This document shows, one piece after another, positions 1 to 7,779 of a stretch of 32,615 bases of DNA. Position numbers and translations under genes: made by a program. The notes beneath the pieces were generated by a model. The model was not told the DNA's origin and made no database searches. It saw nothing but the letters and a program-made list of their open reading frames with translations. The DNA is from Candidatus Salinicoccus stercoripullorum (lineage in GTDB: Bacteria > Bacillota > Bacilli > Staphylococcales > Salinicoccaceae): assembly GCA_019113295.1 (NCBI GenBank), contig DXHR01000024.1, forward strand, positions 1 through 32,615, in the 5' to 3' direction. Position 1 is the first letter of the stretch. Every line of letters starts with the position of its first letter.

Positions 1-39
1 TATTTTTCATTACGATAGATGTGATAAGGAGAGGTTTAT

Positions 40-1080
40 ATGAGTATAAATGTTGATCAGCTACAATTTGGACTGGATACATTTGGCGATGTTGCCTATA
101 AAGACGATACGAAAGAACGGATGAGTTACGAGGAGTCATTACAGAACATAGTGGAAGAGGTGAAATTAGCGGATAAATGCGGTGTCGATGCTATTGCTCT
201 GGGTGAGCATCATCGTGAAGAGTATTCTATTACAAGTCCTGATACTGTTTTAGCCGCTCTTTCCTTAGTGACTGAGAACATCACTCTGGGCACGGGTGTC
301 ACTGTGCTCAGTTCGGATGATCCAGTAAGGTTGTATGAGCGTTTTTCAACGATTGATGCCTTATCAAATGGACGTGCTCAAATGATGATAGGACGTGGAG
401 CCTATACGGAGTCTTTCCCGCTTTTCGGTTATGATCTGAAAGATTATAACGAGCTTTTTGAGGAAAAAATTGCTTTCCTTAGTGAATTGGTTGGAAATGA
501 TCCCGTCACTTGGAAAGGTAACCTTACTCAATCACTTGAAAATGTCCAACTATATCCCAAGATAGACAAAAAACTGGATGTTGTTGTAGGTGTAGGCGGA
601 ACTCCCGAGTCTGTCGTCCGTGCAGCAAAATATAATTTCCCTGTTGTGTTGGCGATTATCGGAGGTGATCCGACCCGATTCAAGCCTTTAGTGGATCTTT
701 ATCATAGAACAACCCGGGAATTAGGGAAGCCATCGCAGACTGTGGGTATGCATTCTTTGGGTATCATAGCTGAAACTGATGAAGAAGCAAAGGAAATTGC
801 ATGGGATTATGTGAAGGCTACGATGGACAGAGTCATGAAAGAGCGGGGTGGATTGCCTATGCAAAGGGAGCGTTTTGAATATGAGGTCAAATACGGAGCC
901 TACTATGTTGGCAGCCCCGAAACAGTTGCACAGAAAATTGCCCGTATGATACAGGCGCTTGGTGTCCAACGATTTAATCTGGTATACAGTGTGGGGGGAC
1001 AGCTTCAAAAACATCGATTCCAGACTGTCCGCCTTTATGGTGAGAAAGTGATTCCGAGAGTAAAGGAATTGTTAGGATAA
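40..1080 (+). CDS. LLM-class flavin-dependent oxidoreductase (luciferase-like)
   Basis: A 346-residue protein of the bacterial luciferase-like (TIM-barrel, FMN/F420-type) monooxygenase superfamily. Family hallmarks are the early strand ending in LGEHHREEY (about residues 57-65), the LGTGVTVLSSDDPVRLYER segment (about 83-101) and SNGRAQMMIGRG (about 109-120), which together form the flavin pocket. The length fits the family. A good ribosome binding site (AAGGAGAGG) lies about 8 bases before the ATG. Substrate cannot be read from sequence; members oxidise alkanes, aldehydes or other small organics using reduced flavin from a partner reductase. An NADPH-dependent FMN reductase is encoded nearby at 1767, but pairing the two is inference. 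The gene's promoter lies mostly outside the window. Codon use is more AT-rich than in most neighbours. Confidence 0.85.
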   Translation: MSINVDQLQFGLDTFGDVAYKDDTKERMSYEESLQNIVEEVKLADKCGVDAIALGEHHREEYSITSPDTVLAALSLVTENITLGTGVTVLSSDDPVRLYERFSTIDALSNGRAQMMIGRGAYTESFPLFGYDLKDYNELFEEKIAFLSELVGNDPVTWKGNLTQSLENVQLYPKIDKKLDVVVGVGGTPESVVRAAKYNFPVVLAIIGGDPTRFKPLVDLYHRTTRELGKPSQTVGMHSLGIIAETDEEAKEIAWDYVKATMDRVMKERGGLPMQRERFEYEVKYGAYYVGSPETVAQKIARMIQALGVQRFNLVYSVGGQLQKHRFQTVRLYGEKVIPRVKELLG

Positions 1081-1147
1081 GTGATGGAAAGTTTATATAA
1101 TAGTATCCGGATGTATTCCGGATAGACGAAGAACTTTTGCTTCTGAC

Positions 1148-1185
1148 AAAAACGTCCTGCCAAAATGCTTTGGCAGGACGTTTTT
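1148..1185. terminator. Bidirectional intrinsic terminator
   Basis: A perfect 17-bp stem (1148-1164 with 1169-1185) closes a 4-base loop. The outer arms are A5 and T5, so the hairpin has a T tract in both directions. It sits between the convergent flavin oxidoreductase and HxlR genes and probably ends both transcripts. Confidence 0.9.
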
Positions 1186-1219
1186 GGAATCGAAGGTGTT
1201 TGACACGCTTCCTCTCTTT

Positions 1220-1573
1220 TTACTCTTCTCCCTCTTGTAAACTGTCCATATGTTTCAAATGGCCATATCCCCAGCTTCTCATCTGCACCAGTAAAGGCTC
1301 AAGGCTCAGGCCATACTCTGACATGGAATACTCTACTTTTGGAGGGACTTGCTGATAGACCTCCCTGTGGATGATATTATGGGTTTCCAGTTCCCTCAGT
1401 TGGGCAGTCAGCATCTTTTTTGTGACTTCCGGAATGGCACGTTGCAGTTCGCTGAAGCGTAATTTATCATTTTCCATCAGATGGAACAGGATGATCGGTT
1501 TCCATTTACCTGAAATGATATCCAGTGCGGTCTGAAGTTCTTTGCATGTTTCCCCGTTATATTGATGTATCAT
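1220..1573 (-). CDS. HxlR-family winged-helix transcriptional regulator
   Basis: A 117-residue single-domain regulator of the HxlR (DUF24) family. It shows the family N-terminus with one cysteine (Cys10 in NGETCKEL), the segment ALDIISGKWKPIILFHL, the recognition region FSELQRAIPEVTKKMLTAQLRELE and the wing ending PPKVEYSMSEYGLSL. In quinone and aldehyde sensors of this family (YodB, QsrR, HypR) a single N-terminal cysteine is the redox switch, so electrophile sensing is plausible but inferred. It diverges from an FMN-reductase gene, the usual arrangement of such regulators with their target. A near-perfect inverted repeat at 1624-1639 in the shared intergenic region is a good operator candidate and suggests autoregulation. 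The ATG at 1571-1573 is preceded by GGAGGAGATG. Confidence 0.9.
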   Translation of the reverse strand: MIHQYNGETCKELQTALDIISGKWKPIILFHLMENDKLRFSELQRAIPEVTKKMLTAQLRELETHNIIHREVYQQVPPKVEYSMSEYGLSLEPLLVQMRSWGYGHLKHMDSLQEGEE

Positions 1574-1623
1574 TTTAAAACATCTCCTCCGAATGGCTTT
1601 TCAAAAGCCTGTACTATCAATTG

Positions 1624-1639
1624 GTTTCTTAAAAGTAAC
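1624..1639. promoter_or_regulatory. Candidate HxlR operator
   Basis: Inverted repeat GTTTCTT-AA-AAGTAAC, 7+2+7 with one mismatched pair, placed about 50 bases upstream of the HxlR start and about 130 upstream of the FMN reductase. A second weaker dyad, GGGT-N8-ACCC, is at 1680-1695 around a TATATTATA core nearer the reductase. Both are assigned from symmetry and position only. Confidence 0.5.
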
Positions 1640-1766
1640 TAGGTTTAATTGAAGTTCCTTCTTCCCAAAAGGAATCGTTGGGTATATTATAACCCTAGAG
1701 GTCAATATGACACAATATCATTATTTGATCCAGTCAAAGCACAATCATTTATGGAGGAATATGAAT

Positions 1767-2339
1767 ATGACTAAAATTGGTATTATAACAGGAAGTACAC
1801 GTGAGGTACGTGTGAACCTGCAAGTTGCAGAGTGGGTTAAGGAGTTTGCGGAGAACAGGGATGTAGATGCAGAATTTGAAATCATAGATATAAAGGAAAG
1901 CGGGCTGGGACGTTTCAATGAGGCAGTTCCGCCTCTGATGACAAATAAGGAATATGCAAGCGATGAACAGAATGCCTGGTCGAGAAAAATTGATGCGTGT
2001 GACGGCTTCATTTTCGTGACACCGGAATACAATAAGAATTTCCCATCCGGATTAAAGGACCATCTGGACTACCTGGGAACGGAGTGGCATCACAAAGCAG
2101 CAGGTATTGTAGCTTATGGGTCCACTCTTGGGGTTGCGGCATCGCTCGCACTGCGTACGACCTTGGCAAACCTGAAAGTGGCCACAGTAGAGCCTCAGGG
2201 CGCTTTCAGCCTGTTCAATGACTTCGAGGATATGACGAAATTTAAACCAATGGATGTCCATAAGCCCCGTTTTGGTGAAATGATCGATGATGTCGTAGCC
2301 TGGTCTGCTGCACTTAAAACTGTCCGCGATGAGAAGTGA
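1767..2339 (+). CDS. NADPH-dependent FMN reductase family protein
   Basis: A flavodoxin-fold oxidoreductase of 190 residues. The N-terminal GIITGSTR loop binds FMN phosphate, and the VTPEYN motif (about residues 77-82) stacks on the flavin ring as in azoreductase/YhdA-like NADPH:FMN and quinone reductases. The frame is open from 1707, but the ATG at 1767 lies 9 bases after a strong GGAGG (1753-1757) and begins MTKIGIITGS, so it is the preferred start; ATG 1761 is only 3 bases from the same site. The enzyme probably reduces FMN, quinones or azo compounds. The divergent HxlR regulator is its likely controller. A hairpin terminator follows at 2383. Confidence 0.88.
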   Translation: MTKIGIITGSTREVRVNLQVAEWVKEFAENRDVDAEFEIIDIKESGLGRFNEAVPPLMTNKEYASDEQNAWSRKIDACDGFIFVTPEYNKNFPSGLKDHLDYLGTEWHHKAAGIVAYGSTLGVAASLALRTTLANLKVATVEPQGAFSLFNDFEDMTKFKPMDVHKPRFGEMIDDVVAWSAALKTVRDEK

Positions 2340-2382
2340 TCTTAGGGACAGTAACAATCTGACATAGACGGAAACATTTGGT

Positions 2383-2418
2383 GGTGCACCTTCCCTTTCG
2401 TGGGAAAGTGCACCTTTT
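2383..2418 (+). terminator. Intrinsic terminator
   Basis: A 13-bp stem with one mismatch (2383-2395 with 2402-2414) closes a 6-base loop and is followed by TTTT. It ends the FMN reductase transcript. The rest of the gap up to 2594 shows no gene I recognise. Confidence 0.8.
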
Positions 2419-2594
2419 CCCTTTATATCCGGTCCCCATTGCACCAGTACAGGCGTGCAAACCAGTCCGCCGGAAGTGAAGTGGTGATGGCGGAGCCTAA
2501 AGTGCTTTTTTGAATATGGATATTTTCTTGTATCTGGTGTAAAATATAATGATTGAAATCATCGGACGGATATGATGAGGAAAGGAATTTGGTT

Positions 2595-3566
2595 ATGAAA
2601 GAGAATTTTTGGCGGGACCTGCCGCGGCCTTTTTTTGTGCTTGCACCGATGGAGGATGTGACGGATGTCGTGTTCCGCCATGTGGTGGCGGAAGCGGCGG
2701 AACCGGATGTGTTTTTCACAGAATTTACGAACTCGGACAGCTATTGCCATCCTGAAGGCATACACAGTCTGCGCGGCCGGCTGACTTTCACAGAGGATGA
2801 ACAGCCGATTGTTGCCCATATATGGGGGGACAGGCCTGAACATTTCCGCGAGATGAGCATCGGCATGGCGGAGCGGGGATTCAAAGGCATTGATCTCAAT
2901 ATGGGCTGTCCGGTTCCGAACGTTGCCGGAGATGGCAAAGGCAGTGGGCTGATCCTGAGGCCGGAAGTTGCGGCTGAACTGATACAGGCGGCAAAGGCGG
3001 GCGGTCTGCCAGTCAGTGTGAAGACCCGTCTCGGCTATACTGAAATAGAAGAATGGCATAACTGGCTGAAACATGTGCTGGAGCAGAATATAGCGAACCT
3101 TACGATACACCTGCGTACACGCAGGGAAATGAGCAAGTTTGATGCACACTGGGAACTGATCGCTGCGATAAAGGTACTTCGTGACGAGGTGGCGCCGGAT
3201 ACACTGCTCACGATCAACGGGGATATTCCGGACCGCCAGACAGGCATGGAACTTGTTGAAAAATACGGTGTCGATGGTGTGATGATCGGACGCGGCATCT
3301 TCAAGAACCCATTCGCTTTCGAGCATGAACAAAAAGCGCATACGAGCGAAGAGCTGCTGGATCTTTTGAGACTGCATCTCAATCTCCACGACAAGTATTC
3401 GGAACTCGGCCTCCGGAACTACACGCAGCTCCACCGGTTCTTTAAAATATATGTCAAAGGCTTCCGTGGAGCAGGACAGCTGAGGAATGCACTCATGAAT
3501 ACGAAATCGACCGATGAAGCGTATGGACTGCTCAACAGCTTTTCAGAAAATATGATTGTACAGTAA
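2595..3566 (+). CDS. dus: tRNA-dihydrouridine synthase
   Basis: A 323-residue flavoenzyme that reduces uridine to dihydrouridine in tRNA D-loops using FMN and NADPH. Family motifs are [12 protein letters not shown] at the N-terminus, [19 protein letters not shown] carrying the catalytic cysteine, SVKTRLGY, the HLRTR segment and INGDIPD / [15 protein letters not shown] near the FMN phosphate site. The frame extends up to 2553 with a TTG, but the ATG at 2595 has a good ribosome binding site (GAGGAAAGGA, 2577-2586) 8 bases away and starts close to the family's conserved first strand. It appears monocistronic, with a strong terminator overlapping the stop codon region. The target uridine position cannot be told from sequence. 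Confidence 0.93.
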   Translation: MKENFWRDLPRPFFVLAPMEDVTDVVFRHVVAEAAEPDVFFTEFTNSDSYCHPEGIHSLRGRLTFTEDEQPIVAHIWGDRPEHFREMSIGMAERGFKGIDLNMGCPVPNVAGDGKGSGLILRPEVAAELIQAAKAGGLPVSVKTRLGYTEIEEWHNWLKHVLEQNIANLTIHLRTRREMSKFDAHWELIAAIKVLRDEVAPDTLLTINGDIPDRQTGMELVEKYGVDGVMIGRGIFKNPFAFEHEQKAHTSEELLDLLRLHLNLHDKYSELGLRNYTQLHRFFKIYVKGFRGAGQLRNALMNTKSTDEAYGLLNSFSENMIVQ

Positions 3567-3596
3567 AAATCCAAGGGGGAGCCCTTGGATTTTTTT
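3565..3596 (+). terminator. Intrinsic terminator after dus
   Basis: A perfect 13-bp stem (3565-3577 with 3582-3594) with a GGAG loop runs into a long T tract immediately after the dus stop codon. Confidence 0.92.
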
Positions 3597-3608
3597 ATCC
3601 CGCTATTT

Positions 3609-3735
3609 TTAGACTGTATAGTTCAGTTCAACAAACTGGTTGAATGTCCTGGCGCTTTTGAATTCGAGTTCAAGACTCTGGTCCCTTTTTTGAATGACGG
3701 GATGCCATCACCGAGGATGACCGGCGCCACTTTAC
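3609..3735 (-). pseudogene. Remnant of a dihydrofolate reductase-like (RibD C-terminal) gene
   Basis: The minus strand encodes the C-terminal signature of YwjB/YyaP-type dihydrofolate reductase family proteins in two frames. APVILGDGIPSFKKGTR is followed, after a one-base frame change near 3675-3685, by LELEFKSARTFNQFVELNYTV and a stop at 3609-3611. Nothing matching the N-terminal three quarters of the family is present upstream, and the region there is occupied by the promoter of the next gene. I read this as the decayed 3' end of a lost gene of about 180 codons. The family assignment rests on the PVILGDGIPLF motif and the C-terminal FVELNYTV-like ending. Confidence 0.7.
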
Positions 3736-3762
3736 AGCTGATTGGATAAAAGGGAAAAACAG

Positions 3763-3791
3763 TTGACGGATACATTCGCTGATAATAAAAT
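3763..3791 (+). promoter_or_regulatory. SigA-type promoter of the GNAT-TetR pair
   Basis: TTGACG (3763-3768), a 17-base spacer and TAAAAT (3786-3791), about 35 bases ahead of the acetyltransferase start. It matches the vegetative consensus well. Confidence 0.75.
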
Positions 3792-3824
3792 GAATATAAA
3801 TTCATTTTAAAGGTTGGATGCTTT

Positions 3825-4427
3825 ATGAATAATGGTTTTGAAATCCTGGATGCTGTCCATTCGGATCTGAATGTAAGAAGTGAGATGGCGGACGCATTTG
3901 CAGAAGGCTTTTCACAATGGCTCAGCTATTTTTCCAAGGATGAAAGGACCATAGCGGCAGCTTTCGCGCATATGTTCGTGCTGGAGGAATTTTATATTGC
4001 AGTCAAAGATGATAAGGTCGCTGCATTCGCAGCGTGTACTGACGGGAGGACAAAATCGGTAAAGCTTCAAAAAGATGAGCTGAGGCGTCATTTAGGCTAT
4101 ATCAAGGGAACTATTGCCAGTATCGTCCTTAAAAAAGAATTCGAATCGCTCGATGAAAATTTTCCAAGGGATACGGGATCTGTTGAATTTGTGGGCACCT
4201 CCAAAAACTTTCGCAGGCAGGGAGCAGCTATGGACCTGCTGCAGTATATTGTGGCATATGAACCATACGATGAATTCATGATCAACGAAGTGGCAGATAC
4301 TAATACCGCAGCGATGAACCTCTATACTAAAGCAGGGTTTGTTGAATACGATAGAAAACCCATGCCCGCAAAACTTTCGAAAAAAAGCGGGATAAATAAT
4401 ATGTTATCTTTGATCTACAGAAAGTGA
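3825..4427 (+). CDS. GNAT-family N-acetyltransferase
   Basis: A 200-residue acetyl-CoA-dependent acyltransferase. The catalytic GNAT core is in the C-terminal half: VEFVGTSKNFRRQGAAMDLL (about 124-143) is motif A with the R-x-x-G-x-A pyrophosphate loop, and NTAAMNLYTKAGF (about 160-172) is motif B. The N-terminal 110 residues are less typical and probably form the acceptor-binding part. The substrate is unknown. A consensus-like promoter lies directly upstream, and a TetR gene follows after only 10 bases, so the two are probably co-transcribed and the regulator may control this pair. Confidence 0.85.
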   Translation: MNNGFEILDAVHSDLNVRSEMADAFAEGFSQWLSYFSKDERTIAAAFAHMFVLEEFYIAVKDDKVAAFAACTDGRTKSVKLQKDELRRHLGYIKGTIASIVLKKEFESLDENFPRDTGSVEFVGTSKNFRRQGAAMDLLQYIVAYEPYDEFMINEVADTNTAAMNLYTKAGFVEYDRKPMPAKLSKKSGINNMLSLIYRK

Positions 4428-4437
4428 GGCTGCAGTC

Positions 4438-5037
4438 ATGGCAAGGACTAAAGATCAGAACAAAGCGATAAGAGCCGCCACCAGAGAAAAGATACATGAC
4501 TCAGGAACCATGCTTTTTGCAAAGAAGGGATTCACCGCAACCAGTGTCAAGGATATAGCTGAAGAGGCAGGGATCAGTACGGGCCTGATGTACCGGCACT
4601 ACAGTAAGAAGGAAGAACTGTTCTCTGAACTGGTCGAATATGCAGCATCGGGTTTAAAACAGGTCAATGAGAGGTTTGAGGGTCGGGGGGAGTCTCTGGA
4701 ACTGATAAAGGGATTTACTGAGGAAATAGCGGAGGACCTTAAAAGGGATGACAGGTATTCCTATTTCTCAATGCTCATGAACCAGGCTGTCATGGAGAAC
4801 AGCACAGCTGTTGAAAAATCGGGCTTAAAAAATGAGAGTGCAAGGATGGTTGAAAACATCAGCAGGTTGATACAGGAAGGGCAGGAAAGGGAACAGATGA
4901 AAGAGGGGGACCCAAAGAAACTGACTTATATGTATCTGTCTGTTATTCAGGGATTATCTATGCTGAGAGTGATGAACAGTGAGGATTTTGCTGCGCCGGA
5001 AGCCTCAATGATCATGGACTGCCTTATCAGAAAATAA
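4438..5037 (+). CDS. TetR/AcrR-family transcriptional regulator
   Basis: A 199-residue repressor-type protein. The N-terminal helix-turn-helix is plain: AKKGFTATSVKDIAEEAGIS followed by TGLMYRHYSKKEELFSELV (about residues 23-62). The C-terminal ligand-binding part resembles TetR_C domains and has no assignable ligand. It begins 10 bases after the acetyltransferase stop and ends at a hairpin shared with the convergent symporter gene. Control of the upstream GNAT gene is the simplest hypothesis, but no clear operator dyad was found at the promoter at 3763. Confidence 0.9.
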   Translation: MARTKDQNKAIRAATREKIHDSGTMLFAKKGFTATSVKDIAEEAGISTGLMYRHYSKKEELFSELVEYAASGLKQVNERFEGRGESLELIKGFTEEIAEDLKRDDRYSYFSMLMNQAVMENSTAVEKSGLKNESARMVENISRLIQEGQEREQMKEGDPKKLTYMYLSVIQGLSMLRVMNSEDFAAPEASMIMDCLIRK

Positions 5038-5039
5038 AA

Positions 5040-5074
5040 GAAGCCGTCTACCGGTCGGTCCGGCAGACGGCTTC
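5040..5074. terminator. Bidirectional terminator between TetR and nanT
   Basis: GAAGCCGTCT (5040-5049) pairs with AGACGGCTTC (5065-5074), with further internal CCGG pairing. The T-rich side is on the minus strand, so it mainly serves the leftward nanT transcript, but it can also end the TetR message. Confidence 0.85.
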
Positions 5075-5084
5075 CTGCTCTTAA

Positions 5085-6629
5085 TTATGAATTCTCCACT
5101 TTCACTGTCATATTCTCTTCGATTTCTTTTTCCTCTTTTACATAAGCATCGTTCCTGGTGTAGATCGTAAGGCCTTTGATGTTTTTCGGCGATGCAGCGA
5201 ACAACAGGCTCGCAACATATCCGAGTGCGAATGAGATGAGGAATGCGAATGTACTTACGGCAAACGGTGTCAAGTTTGTCTGTCCGATGAAGTATGAAGC
5301 GATTGCAGCTCCGATGAGTCCGACCCAGACGCCTTTTGTATTGGCGCGTTTTGTGAATATGCCGAGGGCGAACACTGCGGCAATCGGTACTCCGAACAGG
5401 CCTGTGATGCTGAGGAACAGATTCCATGTCTCTTCCCTGTTGGTGGATACGAGGAAGAGGGCGGCGGACATGCCGAGCACACCGGAAAGGATGATTGCCC
5501 ATCTTGCGAGTCTTACATCCTCTTCCTGGTTTTTGCCGACGAAACGTTCTTTGAAGTCAGTGACGATACATGCAGAAATACTGTTGAGACTGGATGATAT
5601 TGTCGATTGTGCCGCAGCGAATATGGCAGCGATCAGAAGTCCAGCTACGCCTGCAGGCAGTGTGGTCACGATGAAATAGGGGACGATTGCTGATGTATTG
5701 ACTGCCTCCGGAAGACCGCCGAGACCATTGTAGTAGCTGTAGAGCACTGTGCCCATTCCATAGAAGATCGGGATGGTGATCAGAGCGAGTGCGCCGTTTG
5801 TCCACAGCGACTTGCTCGTCTCTTTCAGGGAGCTTGTCGTCTGGTATCTTTGTACGACATCCTGGCTCGCTGTGTACTGGTGCAGGTTGTTGAAAATCGA
5901 TCCTATGAATATGATGGGAATCGCTGCAGCCGCAGTTCCGAACTGGAAGTTCTGCGTTGTGATCAGTTTATCATCACGTGTCGCATCCTCGACAAGTGTG
6001 CTGAATCCACCGTCGATATATGTGATTCCGAGAATCAGTATCAGTACCGCACCGCCGAGCAGGATGATGCCCTGGATGACATCACTCCATATGACACCTT
6101 CGATTCCGCCAAGGAACGTGTAGATGATGCAGAGCAGCCCGACAACAGATGCGACAAGTATTGGATTGATATCAGTAACAGAAGTGATGGCGAGCGTCGG
6201 GAGATAGACGACAATCGCGATCCGGCCGATGTGGAAGAGTACAAACAGGATGCTTCCGACCGTCCTGAGTGATACGCCAAAGCGTGCTTCCAGATATTCA
6301 TATGCACTGGTTACATTCAGTTTTCTAAAAAAAGGAATATAGAAATAGATCAGAATCGGAATGATTGCAAAAATCGCGATGTTTCCTGCTGCATATGACC
6401 AGTCGGATAGGAACGCCTGCTCCGGTGTGGACATATATGTGATGGCACTCAATGTTGTTGCGTAAATGCTGAAACCTGCAGCCCATGCCGGAATCCTTCC
6501 GCCTGCTGTGAAGAATGAATCCGTGCTCTTTCCTGCGCGCTTTGTAAAATAAAAGCCGACGCCGAGCATGCCGCTAAGGTAAATGATGATGACAAGCCAG
6601 TTTATTACACCAAGGCCTGTTGCTTCCAT
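5085..6629 (-). CDS. nanT: Sodium:solute symporter, probable sialic acid transporter
   Basis: A 514-residue integral membrane protein of the SSS family (LeuT fold, about 13 membrane spans). Visible hallmarks are GFSIYATTLSAITYMSTP near residues 52-69, which contributes to the sodium site, the SSS signature around GGIEGVIWSDVIQG (about 174-187), and the serine-rich AAQSTISSSLNSISA helix that supplies Na2/Na3 ligands in SiaT-type symporters. In S. aureus the nan cluster carries an SSS-type NanT next to nanA, and here the gene lies directly downstream of nanA on the same strand, so N-acetylneuraminate is the likely substrate. The SSS family also carries proline, glucose and other solutes, so specificity is inferred from context. 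The ATG is preceded by GGGGGAAC. A hairpin at 6688-6715 separates it from nanA. Confidence 0.87.
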   Translation of the reverse strand: MEATGLGVINWLVIIIYLSGMLGVGFYFTKRAGKSTDSFFTAGGRIPAWAAGFSIYATTLSAITYMSTPEQAFLSDWSYAAGNIAIFAIIPILIYFYIPFFRKLNVTSAYEYLEARFGVSLRTVGSILFVLFHIGRIAIVVYLPTLAITSVTDINPILVASVVGLLCIIYTFLGGIEGVIWSDVIQGIILLGGAVLILILGITYIDGGFSTLVEDATRDDKLITTQNFQFGTAAAAIPIIFIGSIFNNLHQYTASQDVVQRYQTTSSLKETSKSLWTNGALALITIPIFYGMGTVLYSYYNGLGGLPEAVNTSAIVPYFIVTTLPAGVAGLLIAAIFAAAQSTISSSLNSISACIVTDFKERFVGKNQEEDVRLARWAIILSGVLGMSAALFLVSTNREETWNLFLSITGLFGVPIAAVFALGIFTKRANTKGVWVGLIGAAIASYFIGQTNLTPFAVSTFAFLISFALGYVASLLFAASPKNIKGLTIYTRNDAYVKEEKEIEENMTVKVENS

Positions 6630-6687
6630 GTTAAGTTCCCCCTGTCATTAACAGTTTTATAAACCGCTTACATATGGATTTTTATGA

Positions 6688-6715
6688 AAGCCCTGACTCT
6701 GTGAGTGTAGGGCTT
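6688..6715 (-). terminator. Hairpin between nanA and nanT (partial terminator or attenuator)
   Basis: AAGCCCT and AGGGCTT arms with an inner CTC/GAG pairing, 10 bases after the nanA stop; on the minus strand it is followed by a short T-poor, A-rich stretch. It probably lowers read-through into nanT or protects the nanA message. Confidence 0.5.
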
Positions 6716-6724
6716 ATTTAAAAT

Positions 6725-7594
6725 CTAGAGATTGAAATCTTCAACCAGCTTTTCAACTTCTTTGCGTTTTGAAGGGTCGAAGGAGCTTAAAGGGTTCTTT
6801 GTTGTTCCTGCATCGATGCCTTTGACGTTCAGGATTTCTTTCAGAGTCTGGTAGATTCCGAGTTCGAGTACTTTCTCGATGATATCGTTTGCTTCATGCT
6901 GCACTTTATATGCTTCTTCGAACTTGTTCTGTTCACAAAGTTCCATGATCTTGCGTGATCTCAGGCCATTCACGTTGTAGGTGCTGCCGATTGCGCCGTC
7001 GACTCCGGAAAGCAGACCATATACCAGCATTTCATCAAAACCAGAGTAGATCAGCTTGTCCGGATAACGGTTGCGGAGTCTTTCGAGTGCGAAGAAGTTG
7101 CTGTCGGTATATTTCACACCGATCACTTTTTCATTGGCAAACAGTTCGTCAAATTGTTCCATGGATATTGCGACACCTGTGAGCGCAGGGATTGCATAGA
7201 TGATCATGTCATTGCCTGTCTCTTCAATGATGGTGTTGTAGTAGGATTTGATCTCCTCGAATGTAAACGGATAGTAGAATGGTGTAACAGCGGACAGGCT
7301 GTCATATCCGAGTTCTGTTGCAAATTTGCCGAGTTCAACCGCTTCCTCAAGGTTCAGGGAGCCGACCTGTGCGATCAGTTTCACTGAATCTTTCGCTTCA
7401 TCTTTCACTGTTTCAAAGATGAACTTCTTCTGATCAGTAGTCAGCAGAAAATTTTCACCTGTACTTCCGTTGATATACAGGCCGTCGACTTTCTGGACGT
7501 CGATATTATGCCTTACGACCTGTCTCAGACCCTCTTCCTTAATCTGTCCGTTTTCATCAAACGGGATGAGCAATGCTGTAAATAGACCTTTCAT
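6725..7594 (-). CDS. nanA: N-acetylneuraminate lyase
   Basis: A 289-residue class I aldolase of the DapA/NanA family that splits N-acetylneuraminate into ManNAc and pyruvate in the cytoplasm. The pyruvate-binding loop NGSTGENF (about 42-49), the catalytic tyrosine in IIYAIP (Tyr133) and the Schiff-base lysine in GVKYT (Lys161) are intact. The stretches [15 protein letters not shown] and [15 protein letters not shown] are typical of Gram-positive NanA rather than dihydrodipicolinate synthase. ATG 7594 sits 8 bases after AGGAGG and is preferred over the in-frame GTG at 7597. A strong promoter (7669-7697, minus strand) and two candidate operators lie in the 185-base gap to the divergent GntR genes. 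nanT follows in the same direction. Confidence 0.95.
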   Translation of the reverse strand: MKGLFTALLIPFDENGQIKEEGLRQVVRHNIDVQKVDGLYINGSTGENFLLTTDQKKFIFETVKDEAKDSVKLIAQVGSLNLEEAVELGKFATELGYDSLSAVTPFYYPFTFEEIKSYYNTIIEETGNDMIIYAIPALTGVAISMEQFDELFANEKVIGVKYTDSNFFALERLRNRYPDKLIYSGFDEMLVYGLLSGVDGAIGSTYNVNGLRSRKIMELCEQNKFEEAYKVQHEANDIIEKVLELGIYQTLKEILNVKGIDAGTTKNPLSSFDPSKRKEVEKLVEDFNL

Positions 7595-7644
7595 CACTGG
7601 TTCCTCCTATGAGTTGATAATATCAATTGCTAAAAGATATAATA

Positions 7645-7655
7645 TTGTCAGACCA
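7645..7655. promoter_or_regulatory. Candidate FadR-type GntR operator
   Basis: TTGTCAGACCA fits the FadR-subfamily operator consensus TNGTNNNACNA exactly. It lies just downstream of the nanA -10 box, in the expected 5' untranslated region, where a bound repressor would block transcription. The consensus is from known FadR-type regulators; binding here is inference. Confidence 0.55.
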
Positions 7656-7668
7656 ATTTGTAATTCCC

Positions 7669-7697
7669 ATATTAGAGTGACTCTGATATATTGTCAA
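7669..7697 (-). promoter_or_regulatory. nanA promoter with palindrome in the spacer
   Basis: On the minus strand: TTGACA (7692-7697), a 17-base spacer and TAATAT (7669-7674). A perfect 11-bp palindrome AGAGTGACTCT (7674-7684) occupies the spacer next to the -10 box, an ideal place for a repressor. Confidence 0.8.
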
Positions 7698-7745
7698 GAG
7701 GAAATAAGGAACCGTTTTCAAATCGCATTTTACAAAAAAACTATG

Positions 7746-7754
7746 TGGTATGAT
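7746..7754 (+). promoter_or_regulatory. Extended -10 promoter of the gntR-gntR-nanK operon
   Basis: TGGTATGAT (TG-N-TATGAT) about 25 bases upstream of the first GntR start. The nearest -35-like TTTACA is only 14 bases upstream, so recognition probably depends on the extended -10. Confidence 0.5.
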
Positions 7755-7779
7755 GGGGTTATTACAGGAGTGAGGACAT

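Noticed and set aside
2423..2520. Minus-strand peptide ending SLPADWFARLYWCNGDRI
   Set aside because: Briefly looked like the tail of a lost gene, but it continues into the dus antisense frame and matches no family I can name.
2559..3434. Long minus-strand open frame opposite dus
   Set aside because: It is the antisense shadow of a clear tRNA-dihydrouridine synthase, with no family motif and no ribosome binding site.
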